Part shown: piece by piece, positions 1 to 7,822 of the stretch
Layout of the letters: the number at the start of each line of letters is the position of its first letter
How positions within the stretch are numbered: position 1 is the stretch's first letter
Source: an uncultured Thermoguttaceae bacterium
Lineage (GTDB): Bacteria > Planctomycetota > Planctomycetia > Pirellulales > Thermoguttaceae
Direction: 5' to 3'
DNA length: 27,839 bases
Assembly: GCA_934725735.1 (NCBI GenBank)
Contig: CAKVCP010000016.1
Coordinates: 1-27,839 of the forward strand
Notes under the pieces: model-generated
Told to the model about the DNA's origin: nothing
Seen by the model: only the letters and a program-made list of their open reading frames with translations
The model's database searches: none
Program-made: the position numbers and the translations under genes

Positions 1-2
1 TC

Positions 3-602
3 GCCCTCTACGCCATCTCCCAGTCGCGTCCCCTCCTTGAAAAGATCGCCCGACATCTCTTCCTCGTCCTGCGGCACAAAACCTACGTCTTCTTATACTG
101 CGCCTACGCAGGTCATCCGATTCGCGGATTCATGCACGATTGGTCGAAGTTCTCACCCGTCGAGTTCTGCGAATCCGTCAAATATTTCAACGGTCACTCC
201 TCCCCCGTGGGGCTATGCCGCATGGTCGAAGGATGCAGTCGCGGGTGGATTCACCATAAAGGTCGCAATCAACATCATCACGAATACTGGCAAGACGTGG
301 TGGAGCCCGACGGAACGATCTGCGCCGTTCAATACGCGTTTCGTCCCGTGCCGATGCCCTTCGAATGCGCCGTGGAAATGACGTGCGACACGATCGCGGC
401 GTCGCGCGCGTACAACGGGGCGAACTTCAGTTACGACAAACTCATGCAATGGTGGCGCAACAGCCATCGCTTCCCGGTGAATATGCACCCGAAAATGGAG
501 CGGTACTGCAACCTGATCTACGCGGAGTTGCAGCGTGAAGGGTCGTGTCGTCCGCTGCGTCGTGCGCACGAATTCTACGATCAAGCGATGCGCGGCGAAT
601 GA
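3..602 (+). CDS. DUF5662 family protein, 5'-truncated by window edge
   Basis: The reading frame is open from the first complete codon in the window (base 3) to TGA at 600-602, so the gene starts upstream of the window. The first internal ATG is at 132, but the 43 codons before it continue the same family pattern, with an HKTYVF...CAYAGHPIRGF stretch leading into MHDWSKFSPVEF. This pattern, followed by a His-rich RNQHHHEYW segment, is what I recall of DUF5662, a family of unknown biochemical role whose conserved His/Asp residues suggest a metal site. About 199 residues are visible. A strong hairpin terminator follows at 659-708, so this is the last gene of its transcript. The family call is from motif memory; no function can be assigned. 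Confidence 0.8.
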   Translation, partial: ALYAISQSRPLLEKIARHLFLVLRHKTYVFLYCAYAGHPIRGFMHDWSKFSPVEFCESVKYFNGHSSPVGLCRMVEGCSRGWIHHKGRNQHHHEYWQDVVEPDGTICAVQYAFRPVPMPFECAVEMTCDTIAASRAYNGANFSYDKLMQWWRNSHRFPVNMHPKMERYCNLIYAELQREGSCRPLRRAHEFYDQAMRGE

Positions 603-658
603 CCGCGTCCGCGCCAAGGATCGCACGCGACGCCTTTCTCGCGCCTAACACCCTCCGG

Positions 659-708
659 CGCCGCCGGTATGAGAAGAGTTCTTTTCATATCGGCGGCGTT
701 ATTTTTAT
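659..708 (+). terminator. Rho-independent terminator after DUF5662 gene
   Basis: An 18-20 bp stem (659-678 with 681-698) contains CGCCGCCG paired with CGGCGGCG and a few G-T pairs. A 2-base loop and a T-rich tail (TTATTTTTAT) complete it. It ends the transcript of the truncated upstream gene. Confidence 0.8.
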
Positions 709-788
709 CATAAGATTAACGAAAAAGACATTTCTCGCGTCGTTAGACAAAGATCGACCGAATTTCTCAAAGAAAGGGGCGTAAAGCC

Positions 789-817
789 CTGTTGCGTTTT
801 TCTTTTCATATTATAAT
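789..817 (+). promoter_or_regulatory. Possible promoter of the YkgJ-type gene
   Basis: A perfect TATAAT at 812-817 lies in AT-rich DNA 75 bases before the TTG start. The -35 region at 17-bp spacing (CTGTTG, 789-794) is poor, and TTGCGT at 792 would give only 14 bp. The -10 is convincing; the rest is uncertain. The 603-891 gap otherwise holds only the upstream terminator. Confidence 0.4.
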
Positions 818-891
818 TACAATAATTAACTAAGTTTCCTCGAAGTCGCTCTTTCGTCGAACGGCTTTTATTATTAGCTAAGGGCAAGACA

Positions 892-1317
892 TTGAACAAG
901 AAACAAGAAGTCTGGTATGAACACGGTCTTCGTTTTGGCTGCGTCGGATGCGGTAAATGTTGTAGCGGAGCTCCCGGTTACGTTTGGGTCACGCCAAAAG
1001 AAGTCGAAAAAATGGCGTGGGATCTTGGCATTTCAAAAGTTGACTTTGAGTTAAAATTCGTCCGCGCGGTCGGCAATAAGCTCAGCATCCGCGAGCACTC
1101 GAACGGCGATTGCGTCTTCCTGGATCGCGACACGCGCAAATGCATGCTCTATAACTCTCGCCCGACGCAGTGTCGGACGTGGCCCTTCTGGGATGAAAAC
1201 CTTCAATCGCGGATGGCGTGGCGTCAAACGGCGCGCAGCTGCAAAGGTTGCGACAATCTCGAAGGACGCTTGTATTCCCTCGAAGAGATCGAGGAAAATC
1301 GTCGCCAGAAGTTTTAA
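892..1317 (+). CDS. YkgJ-type cysteine-cluster protein
   Basis: This 141-residue protein has the signature of the YkgJ (zinc/iron-chelating) family. Cys17, Cys20, Cys23 and Cys24 form CxxCxxCC, Cys74 and Cys84 flank CVFLDRDTRKC, and Cys94 sits in RPTQCRTWPF. A further CKGC pair lies at 117-120. These cysteines are thought to bind a metal or Fe-S cluster; the physiological role of the family is not settled. The start is TTG at 892, preceded by AGGG about 7 bases upstream. No in-frame ATG lies near enough to include the first cysteines. The gene is convergent with the hydrolase-fold gene and shares the terminator at 1337-1370 with it. The family assignment is strong, the function open. Confidence 0.85.
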   Translation: MNKKQEVWYEHGLRFGCVGCGKCCSGAPGYVWVTPKEVEKMAWDLGISKVDFELKFVRAVGNKLSIREHSNGDCVFLDRDTRKCMLYNSRPTQCRTWPFWDENLQSRMAWRQTARSCKGCDNLEGRLYSLEEIEENRRQKF

Positions 1318-1336
1318 TCGTTCTTCTTTCGCGCAT

Positions 1337-1370
1337 AAAAAAGGGACGTCGCCCGCGTCCCTTTTTCTTT
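1337..1370. terminator. Bidirectional terminator between convergent genes
   Basis: GGGACG at 1343-1348 pairs with CGTCCC at 1356-1361. The stem is extended by an A6 run on the left and a T5 run on the right, so a U-tract follows the stem on either strand. It serves both the YkgJ-type gene and the minus-strand hydrolase-fold gene. A second small hairpin (CGCCGA/TCGGCG, 1394-1411) lies nearer the minus gene but lacks a T-run. Confidence 0.85.
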
Positions 1371-1425
1371 TTCTTGACGGATTTTTGACGGAACGCCGAC
1401 CGAAATCGGCGCCCCTATCCTTCTC

Positions 1426-2649
1426 TCATTCCTCTTCCGTGTAATCCTCGAAGATCGCTTCCCACTTATTGCGCTTCGTCGGAAGTTCCTTCATTCTCTT
1501 GTCGACAAATTGGACGATCGTCGGAATCACGTTGAACGTCTGGAGCTTCGTCAACTCGGAGCCTTGACGATCCGTATTGAAGTTGAAGCACATGACGGTC
1601 TTCTCGGTAGGCTTGAGCTCCGCCTCCTGCTTTCCGCCGACCTTCTCCTGAAGGAGCGTCGCGGAAGCGAGCTTCTCCTTATTGAATCCTCCGACGAAGA
1701 TCACGGCGCCGAAGAGTTTCCCCTTGGCGAGTTTGCGCGTCGCTTCCATCGACTTGAGGCAGTCGTACTTCGGCTTTTCGTTCGCGTCTTCGTCGTCCTT
1801 CTTACTTCGCGACTTCTTCGCCTCCACCGCGTCGGGTGAGAAGAGGACGAGCCCGACGACGTTCTGATAGCCCGCGCCGCGCCCCGACCAGTCGTTCTTC
1901 GCCCACGCGCACGCGAGCGCCGAGCTGAACTCCGATCCGACGATGATCGTCTTCTTCATGTTGCACATTCCCCTGTCGTGGAGATAGACGAGGAAGTTGA
2001 ACCAAAGCTGACGGTCGATATCGATCATCGCGTAGGCTTCGTCGTTCGAAACAACGGAGAGATCGGGCTTCTGTCCTTTCTTCGCGTCGTTCGGGGGATT
2101 GTTATTGCGCATCCCCATGTTGAAATTTGAGGCTTCGCTCTTTCCGCGTCCGCGCAGATCGACGCATAGGACGGCGTAACCTGCGGTCGCGAGCGCCTTG
2201 CAGAGGTCGGCGTAGTTTTCTTGCGTCTCGACGAGGGACGGAAGGACGATCACGACGGGAGTGTCCTTGTCCGCCTTCCCCTTGTAGTAGGTTCCCTGGA
2301 GCTTCGCGCCGTCGCTCGTTCTGAAATCGTTTTGATTCAAAACGATCGGGGTCGTCTGTCCGCCGGATTTGAGCGCTTTTTCGAGCTCGACGACCTTCTC
2401 TTCCGGCTTTTTAGCCTTGTCGTCCTGCTTTTGCTCTTGCGGTTGGGCGGGCAGCTGAGGGTTTGGGGCGCCTCCGCCAGGCCCCCACTCTCCGCCTTGA
2501 GACGCGCCGGGGTCGAAACCGCCGCGCCGCCCCTGAGGCTGCGCGTTCGCTTGCTCCGCGCAGATCGACATGAACGAAAAGAGAAGAACGCACGCCGTCA
2601 ATCGCCATGACGCGCGGGCCCAGGTGATTTTTCTGAACGCATATGTCAT
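1426..2649 (-). CDS. Secreted alpha/beta-hydrolase-fold protein, nucleophile lost
   Basis: The 407-residue protein starts with basic residues and a hydrophobic segment (about 16-30) ending near ANA (34-36), a probable signal peptide. A Gly/Pro/Gln/Lys-rich linker runs to about residue 95. The rest looks like an alpha/beta-hydrolase: strand and oxyanion region VVIVLPSL (132-139), GYAVLCVDLRGRGKS (157-171), and an elbow at 238-242. The elbow reads GSEFS where active enzymes have GxSxG, so Glu240 replaces the nucleophile Ser. Near the C-terminus, where a catalytic His would sit, the sequence reads TDRQGSEL. The protein is therefore probably a non-catalytic member of a planctomycete family. The start ATG has AAGGACG about 8 bases upstream. 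It lies 45 bases downstream of hom on the same strand and may be cotranscribed. Confidence 0.75.
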   Translation of the reverse strand: MTYAFRKITWARASWRLTACVLLFSFMSICAEQANAQPQGRRGGFDPGASQGGEWGPGGGAPNPQLPAQPQEQKQDDKAKKPEEKVVELEKALKSGGQTTPIVLNQNDFRTSDGAKLQGTYYKGKADKDTPVVIVLPSLVETQENYADLCKALATAGYAVLCVDLRGRGKSEASNFNMGMRNNNPPNDAKKGQKPDLSVVSNDEAYAMIDIDRQLWFNFLVYLHDRGMCNMKKTIIVGSEFSSALACAWAKNDWSGRGAGYQNVVGLVLFSPDAVEAKKSRSKKDDEDANEKPKYDCLKSMEATRKLAKGKLFGAVIFVGGFNKEKLASATLLQEKVGGKQEAELKPTEKTVMCFNFNTDRQGSELTKLQTFNVIPTIVQFVDKRMKELPTKRNKWEAIFEDYTEEE

Positions 2650-2694
2650 CGTGCTTCGTCCTTTATGGATAGGGGAAGGTCGTAAATGCAGGGA

Positions 2695-3990
2695 TCAGTC
2701 GCGCACGGCAAGGCAGACCGGCTTGCCGATATAAGGAATAAGCGCGAGCTCGTCGATCGCCTCTTGCAAGGCAGCGGCGGGAGCTTCGTACGTCATGAGG
2801 ATGATCGTCACGAGTTTGTCGTCCATATTCTCTTTCTGATGCTGGAGCATCGCGGCGATGGACACCCCGCGTTTTCCGAGCGCGGCGGAGATTTCCGCCA
2901 AGACGCCGGGTCGATCTTCGACGTTGAATCGGATATACGCGCGGCTCTTGATCTCCTTCGCGTCGAGTATCGGAACCGCTTCGCGCTCGTCGCTCCACAG
3001 GCGCAGGGAATCGAAGGTGATCTTCGTTCTCCCCAGCGCGGAGTCGATCACGTCGCTGCAAACCGCCGACGCGGTCGGATCCTGACCCGCGCCCCACCCC
3101 TGATAGAAGACGGGGCCGACGGAGTCGCCGACGATGCGAATCGCGTTGAAGGCGTTGGTGACCATCGCGAGGTTGGAGTTTTCAGGCACCAAGGTCGGAG
3201 CGACTTTAAGGACGAGTCCTTTTTCGGTGCGTTCGGCGATCGCGAGGAGGCGGATCTTGCGCCCCAACTCGCGCGCGAAGAGGACGTCGATCGCGTCGAC
3301 GACGTCGACCCCGACGCGCGGAATCGTCTGCCAATCGACTTTGACGCCGAAGGCGAGCTGCGCGAGGATCGCGAGCTTCTGCGTCGAGTCGGATCCGTCG
3401 ACGTCGAGAGTCGGGTTCGCTTCCGCAAAGCCGAGTCGCTGCGCCTCTTTGAGCGCGTCGGCGTACGCCGCGTTCTTCGACTCCATCTCCGAAAGGATGA
3501 AGTTGCACGTGCCGTTGCAGATCGCTTGGATCGACTCGATGCGGTTCGCTTGCAACGACGTCTGAATCGACGCCAAGACGGGAATACCGCCGCCGACGGA
3601 CGCTTCGAATCCGATCGTGACGCCCTTCTCGCGCGCCTTCTCGAAGAGCTCTTCGCCGCATTTCGCAATCAGCGCCTTATTCGCCGTCACGACGTTCTTT
3701 CCCTTCTCGAGCGCCATGAGGACAAAGTCGCGCGCCACCGTCGTGCCGCCGATGAGCTCGACGACGATCGAAATCTCCGGATCGTCCATGATTTCCGCCA
3801 CGTTGTCCGTCAACATCCCCGCGGGAAGTCCCAATCCGCGATCGTTCGACATGTTCTTGTCGCAAATCTTGACAAGCTCGATCTTTTTACCGACCGCACG
3901 CTCAATCATCTCCTGTTTTTTTATGAGGATTTTCGCAACCCCCGTTCCGATCGTACCTAACCCCAGGAGCCCAACTTTTACCGATTTCAT
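2695..3990 (-). CDS. hom: Homoserine dehydrogenase
   Basis: This 431-residue enzyme reduces aspartate semialdehyde to homoserine with NAD(P)H, the branch point to threonine and methionine. The N-terminal Rossmann motif GLGTIGTG lies at residues 10-17. The middle catalytic domain carries the family motifs GGGIPVL and CNGTCNFIL. The C-terminus (about 350-431) is an ACT domain with RPGVLAEIS, normally the site of threonine feedback inhibition. Length matches ACT-containing bacterial enzymes. The ATG start opens directly with the MKSVKVGLLGLG strand, and AAGG lies about 8 bases upstream. It is divergent from the RlmM-like gene and followed closely by the hydrolase-fold gene. Identification is secure. 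Confidence 0.97.
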   Translation of the reverse strand: MKSVKVGLLGLGTIGTGVAKILIKKQEMIERAVGKKIELVKICDKNMSNDRGLGLPAGMLTDNVAEIMDDPEISIVVELIGGTTVARDFVLMALEKGKNVVTANKALIAKCGEELFEKAREKGVTIGFEASVGGGIPVLASIQTSLQANRIESIQAICNGTCNFILSEMESKNAAYADALKEAQRLGFAEANPTLDVDGSDSTQKLAILAQLAFGVKVDWQTIPRVGVDVVDAIDVLFARELGRKIRLLAIAERTEKGLVLKVAPTLVPENSNLAMVTNAFNAIRIVGDSVGPVFYQGWGAGQDPTASAVCSDVIDSALGRTKITFDSLRLWSDEREAVPILDAKEIKSRAYIRFNVEDRPGVLAEISAALGKRGVSIAAMLQHQKENMDDKLVTIILMTYEAPAAALQEAIDELALIPYIGKPVCLAVRD

Positions 3991-4049
3991 AAACGACCTT
4001 CGTTTCGTTAAATCTAAGGCGAGATTTTTTGAAGCCGCGGCGCGACTTC

Positions 4050-4077
4050 TTGACCATGATTTATTCTGTTATATGAT
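4050..4077 (+). promoter_or_regulatory. Sigma-70 promoter of the RlmM-like gene
   Basis: TTGACC (4050-4055) and TATGAT (4072-4077) are separated by 16 bp. An in-frame ATG at 4073 sits inside the -10 box, which argues against that ATG as the translation start. The predicted leader to the GTG start is about 130 bases. Confidence 0.65.
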
Positions 4078-4203
4078 TAAAATTAGAGTCGGAACGCGAT
4101 CTCCGCGTGTCGACGCTTTATTATATCAACTTTTGCGCGTCGACGATATAGCGTCCTTGGAAAAAACGTCGAAACAAACGCGCAAAATTCTCGTTTCCAA
4201 AGT

Positions 4204-4219
4204 AAGGAACAATCTCGTG
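4204..4219 (+). promoter_or_regulatory. RBS and GTG start fixing the RlmM-like N-terminus
   Basis: AAGGA at 4204-4208 precedes GTG at 4217 by 8 bases. The frame is open far upstream into the antisense of hom, so a longest-frame rule would wrongly start the protein about 600 bases earlier. Family-like sequence begins about 12 residues after this GTG. Confidence 0.65.
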
Positions 4220-5422
4220 CCCGCCTCGTCCATTCCGTCGCCGTCGGCTCCCCCTCAATTTCTGTATTTGACCTGTCAACGCGGGGCGGAACCGGCGCTT
4301 AAAAATGAGATGGCGCGTCGCCGTCCGAATTATCGTTTCTCCTATTCTCGCCCCGGTTTTTTGACGTTCCGCGCCCCGGCGTCGGAGTCGGTCGAAAAGC
4401 GTCTCGCGGTCGATATTCCGACGCTTCGTCTCGTTTTCGCGCGTTCTTGCGCTCATTCCCTCGGACGAGTGAGCGCGCGCGAATGCGCCGCCGCCTCGGG
4501 AGGGTTCGATCGTGCGGAAGGTCTTCGCCGCGTTTGGAAGCTCGCGGAGAGCGAATTTGGCGCGAATTCTCGCGGCGCGCTCGACGCCAGCCGCGCGGGT
4601 CGCGCTTTTCCGACTCTCGCGCGCGTTCACGTCTGGGAACGGGATCGTTTCAACGTCGGCGTTCGCGGTTTCGAACCGGGGTTGACTCCCGCGGCTTACG
4701 CGCTGCACGCGGAGCTCATGGCGGCGGCTCCGGAGACTTTTCGCGCCGCGTTTGGCGCCGACGCGCGACGACTTGACGCGCCAGGCGAGCCCGGAGAGGT
4801 CGTTCTCGACGTCGTCATGGTCGAAGAAGACGAATGGCACGTCGGTTTTCATCGCGTCTCCGACCCTCATTCGCGCTATCCCGGCGGTCTCTTCCCCCTC
4901 GCGCTTCCGACAGACGCGGCGTCGCGAGCGTTCCTCAAGTTCGAAGAGGGGCTGCGATGGGCGCAGTTCCCCATCGGCGTGGGCTCGCGCTGCGTCGATA
5001 TCGGCTCCGCGCCCGGCGGCGGCTCCCAAGCGCTCCTCGCGCGCGGGGCCTTCGTGCTCGGAGTCGACCCCGCGGAGATGGATCCGCGCGTCCTCGCCAA
5101 CCCGAATTTCACGCACCTGCGCGGCAAGATCAACCAGCTCAAGCGCAAACTCTTCCGAAAATCGCGCTGGTTCCTCACCGACATGAACGTCGCGCCGAAT
5201 TACACGCTCGACGCGCTCGAAGAGATCGTCATGAGGGAGGAAGTCGCGGCGCGAGGTCTCCTCTTCACGCTCAAATTCTTCGAATGGAAGCTCGCGGACG
5301 AACTCCCGGAATACTTGAGTCGAGTCAAATCCTGGGGCTTTAATCACGTGAAAGCGCGACAATTGCAGTATAATCGTCAAGAAATTATGGTCGCGGCGTT
5401 GAAAAAACCGTTCCGAAAGTGA
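4217..5422 (+). CDS. RlmM-like 23S rRNA 2'-O-ribose methyltransferase
   Basis: From the GTG start the protein has 401 residues. A THUMP-like N-terminal half begins with FLYLTCQRGAEPALK (15-29), followed by an FtsJ-type Rossmann methyltransferase. The SAM motif DIGSAPGGGS is at 261-270 and VDPAEMDP is the acidic second-strand loop. The catalytic tetrad expected for RlmM/FtsJ enzymes can be placed as Lys241, Asp322 (FLTDMN), Lys353 (FTLKFF) and Glu389. The C-terminal ARQLQYNRQEIMV closely follows E. coli RlmM, which methylates C2498 of 23S rRNA using SAM. Target identity is inferred from family. The gene has its own promoter (4050-4077) and runs divergently from hom. Confidence 0.85.
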   Translation: MPASSIPSPSAPPQFLYLTCQRGAEPALKNEMARRRPNYRFSYSRPGFLTFRAPASESVEKRLAVDIPTLRLVFARSCAHSLGRVSARECAAASGGFDRAEGLRRVWKLAESEFGANSRGALDASRAGRAFPTLARVHVWERDRFNVGVRGFEPGLTPAAYALHAELMAAAPETFRAAFGADARRLDAPGEPGEVVLDVVMVEEDEWHVGFHRVSDPHSRYPGGLFPLALPTDAASRAFLKFEEGLRWAQFPIGVGSRCVDIGSAPGGGSQALLARGAFVLGVDPAEMDPRVLANPNFTHLRGKINQLKRKLFRKSRWFLTDMNVAPNYTLDALEEIVMREEVAARGLLFTLKFFEWKLADELPEYLSRVKSWGFNHVKARQLQYNRQEIMVAALKKPFRK

Positions 5423-5471
5423 TTTCCAGGACGACTTTTTACGCTTTTTATCCTATAATAATAGTAAGAAG

Positions 5472-5511
5472 CCCTTTTGCGTCTCGACGCGGCGACGCAA
5501 AAGGGTATAAT
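5472..5511 (+). promoter_or_regulatory. Perfect 12-bp hairpin abutting a TATAAT, upstream of prs
   Basis: CCCTTTTGCGTC (5472-5483) pairs perfectly with GACGCAAAAGGG (5494-5505) around a 10-base loop, and TATAAT follows at once (5506-5511). There is no T-run, so it is a weak candidate for an rlmM terminator. It could instead be an operator or structured promoter element for prs. TCGACG at 5484 is a 4/6 match to -35 at 16-bp spacing. Another TATAAT without a good -35 lies at 5454-5459. Confidence 0.5.
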
Positions 5512-5590
5512 ATCTAGAATATTGATTTAGGAGGAGCGTCTCAAGCGCTTCGTAGCACGGTTAAGAGAAGAATTAGCGGAGCTCTCTAAC

Positions 5591-6568
5591 ATGACCCCAA
5601 TTAAAATTTTTTCGGGTACGGCCAATCGCCCATTAAGTGAAAAGATTTGCGATTATCTCGGCGAACCCCTGGGCAATATGACCGTAGAAAAGTTTCCCGA
5701 CGGCGAATCGTTCTGTCGGATCGAGGAAGACGTGCGCGGTAAAGACGTCTTCATCATTCAGCCGACGTGCCGTCCGGTAAACGACACGCTCATGGAGCTT
5801 CTCGTAATGATCGACTGTTGCCGTCGCGCAAGCGCCGATCGCATTACGGCGGTTATACCCTACTTCGGATACGCGCGTCAGGATCGTAAAGACGAAGGAC
5901 GCGTTCCGATTTCTGCCAAACTTTGCGCCAACCTTCTCGAATGCGCGGGGGCCAACCGCGTCGTCGCCCTTGATCTCCATTCCGCTCAAATTCAAGGATT
6001 CTTCGACATTCCCCTCGATCATTTGTCAGCTTCCCCCGTCATCGACGAATACATCAACTCCCTCGGCTATTCCCCCGAGGAAGTCGTGGTCGTGAGTCCC
6101 GACGCGGGAAGTATTAAACGCGCGACAAAACACGTCTCCGCAGTCGGCGGGAGCCTTGCGATTATCGACAAGCGTCGTCACAGCGGTTCCGAGGTCGAAC
6201 AAGCGCACATCATCGGCGGTCCGATCGAAGGTCGCGTCGCGTTCCTCTTCGACGACATGATTAGCACCGGCGGTTCGATCTGCGGCGCGGCGAAAGTCGT
6301 CAAAGAAATGGGCGCCAAGAAAGTCTACGTCGCCGCTTCCCACGGAGTCCTCTGCGGACCCGCGATCGAACGTCTCGAGGCCGCGCCGATCGACGAAGTC
6401 GTCCTCTCCGATACGATCCCGCTTCTCCCCGAACACCAGAAGCTCAAGAAGATCAAGATGCTTTCGTGCTCCTCGATTCTTGGCGAGACGATCAAACGCA
6501 TCCATAATCACGAGTCGATCAGCCAGATGTACAAATCTCTGCGCTTTACGACCGGTCAATATTTCTAA
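5591..6568 (+). CDS. prs: Ribose-phosphate pyrophosphokinase (PRPP synthetase)
   Basis: The 325-residue protein makes PRPP from ribose-5-phosphate and ATP for purine, pyrimidine, histidine and tryptophan synthesis. The N-terminus IKIFSGTANRPLSEKI and FPDGESFCRIEEDVRG are the usual first blocks. VIPYFGYARQDRKD forms the ATP-site region and DLHSAQIQGFFD the cation/ribose region. The PRPP-binding loop is VAFLFDDMISTGGS. All are intact and the length is standard for class I bacterial enzymes. ATG at 5591 has GGAG 9 bases upstream. A strong terminator follows (6591-6624), making this a single-gene unit between RlmM and hemB. Confidence 0.97.
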   Translation: MTPIKIFSGTANRPLSEKICDYLGEPLGNMTVEKFPDGESFCRIEEDVRGKDVFIIQPTCRPVNDTLMELLVMIDCCRRASADRITAVIPYFGYARQDRKDEGRVPISAKLCANLLECAGANRVVALDLHSAQIQGFFDIPLDHLSASPVIDEYINSLGYSPEEVVVVSPDAGSIKRATKHVSAVGGSLAIIDKRRHSGSEVEQAHIIGGPIEGRVAFLFDDMISTGGSICGAAKVVKEMGAKKVYVAASHGVLCGPAIERLEAAPIDEVVLSDTIPLLPEHQKLKKIKMLSCSSILGETIKRIHNHESISQMYKSLRFTTGQYF

Positions 6569-6590
6569 TCATCACGAAACGTAGACGAAC

Positions 6591-6624
6591 AAGGCGCGAG
6601 TTTTTTCAAAGTCGCGCCTTTTTT
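6591..6624 (+). terminator. Terminator after prs
   Basis: AAGGCGCGA pairs with TCGCGCCTT (6591-6599 with 6612-6620), followed by a run of T. It is a classic intrinsic terminator. Confidence 0.9.
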
Positions 6625-6667
6625 GTCGAAATCTAACAGCTGGCAAATAGTTCAGAAAGGAAGCATT

Positions 6668-7696
6668 ATGACGTCCTATTTTGACGCCCAGAGCGCGGGA
6701 TTTCCCGTCGCGCGCCTTCGTCGGCTTCGATATCACTCGGGAGTGAGACGCCTTACGCGCGACACGATCCTCTCGCCCGACCGCTTCATCCTTCCTCTTT
6801 TCGTTCGCCCCGGTCAGGGGGTGAAGATCCCGATCTCCGCGATGCCGGGTCAATACCAACTCTCGATCGACGAACTCGTGAAGGAGGTCAAGGAGATCGA
6901 AAAGCTCGGAATCGGCGGGGTCATGCTCTTCGGCGTCCCTGAGACGAAAGACGCGGTCGGGAGCGACGCGATGTGCGAGCACGGGATTATCGCGGAGGCG
7001 ATCCGCGCGGTGAAGGACGTCGTGGGGAAGGACTTTCTCGTCATTTCCGACGTCTGCTTCTGCGAATACACCGATCATGGACACTGCGGCGTCCTGAAAA
7101 AGTGCGGACCGGGAGAAAACGACTGGGACGTCGACAACGACGCGACGCTCGCGAATCTCGTGAAGCAGACGCTCGTCCAGGCGCGCGCGGGGGTCGATAT
7201 GGTCGCTCCGAGCGGAATGATGGACGGCATGATCGCGGCGATCCGTCGCGGCTTTGACGAAAACGGGTTCGAACGCCTTCCGATCATGAGCTATTCGGCG
7301 AAATACGCGAGCGCGTTCTACGGGCCGTTCCGCGAAGCGGCGGAAAGCGCGCCGCAGTTCGGGGATCGTCGCTCGTATCAGATGGCGCCCGACTCCGCGC
7401 CGGGTCAGGCGATGCGCGAAATCGCGCAAGACGTCGCCGAAGGAGCCGATATCATTATGGTCAAGCCCGCGCTCCCCTACCTCGATATCATCCGCATGGC
7501 GAAGGATCAGTTCCAAGGTCTTCCCCTCGCGGCGTACAACGTCTCCGGAGAGTACAGCATGACCAAGGCCGCCGCGTTGAACGGCTGGATCGACGAAAAG
7601 CGCGTCGTCCTTGAGACGCTCACCTCGATTCAACGCGCGGGGGCGACGATCATCATCACGTACTGGTCGAAGGTCGTCGCGCAGTGGCTCGCATGA
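6668..7696 (+). CDS. hemB: Delta-aminolevulinic acid dehydratase (porphobilinogen synthase)
   Basis: The 342-residue enzyme condenses two 5-aminolevulinate molecules to porphobilinogen in haem biosynthesis. The zinc-type metal site DVCFCEYTDHGHC is present (Cys130, Cys132, Cys140). The two Schiff-base lysines are Lys212 in SYSAKYASAFYGPFR and Lys266 in MVKPALPYLD. The frame is open 45 bases further upstream, but ATG at 6668 has AGAAAGGAAG with 6-base spacing and the upstream codons overlap the prs terminator, so 6668 is the start. A terminator follows at 7728-7770. The haem it helps make fits the c-type cytochrome gene at the right end of the window, though the link is only contextual. Confidence 0.97.
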   Translation: MTSYFDAQSAGFPVARLRRLRYHSGVRRLTRDTILSPDRFILPLFVRPGQGVKIPISAMPGQYQLSIDELVKEVKEIEKLGIGGVMLFGVPETKDAVGSDAMCEHGIIAEAIRAVKDVVGKDFLVISDVCFCEYTDHGHCGVLKKCGPGENDWDVDNDATLANLVKQTLVQARAGVDMVAPSGMMDGMIAAIRRGFDENGFERLPIMSYSAKYASAFYGPFREAAESAPQFGDRRSYQMAPDSAPGQAMREIAQDVAEGADIIMVKPALPYLDIIRMAKDQFQGLPLAAYNVSGEYSMTKAAALNGWIDEKRVVLETLTSIQRAGATIIITYWSKVVAQWLA

Positions 7697-7727
7697 CGCT
7701 CGTCGCGGGATAGTCGCGGAAATAAAG

Positions 7728-7770
7728 AAGGACGCGTTCTTTTACGGAACGCGTCCTTTTCGTTTTTCTT
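7728..7770. terminator. Terminator between hemB and the BASS transporter
   Basis: AAGGACGCGTTC (7728-7739) pairs perfectly with GAACGCGTCCTT (7747-7758). TTCGTTTTTCTT follows on the plus strand. On the minus strand the tail is weaker (TTCTTTATTT), but the hairpin may serve both convergent genes. Confidence 0.85.
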
Positions 7771-7822
7771 GTTTCTTGTCCTTTATTCGTTAGCTTGCTT
7801 TTCGTTTTGGACGACGGCGCAA

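Noticed and set aside
2686..3960. Long plus-strand open frame (424 codons) opposite hom
   Set aside because: It is the antisense of a secure homoserine dehydrogenase; composition (Arg/Asp-rich) reflects complementary GC-rich codons and there is no family-like motif or RBS.
4121..5380. 419-codon minus-strand frame opposite the RlmM-like gene
   Set aside because: The plus strand has catalytic and SAM motifs; the minus frame is a codon-bias shadow.
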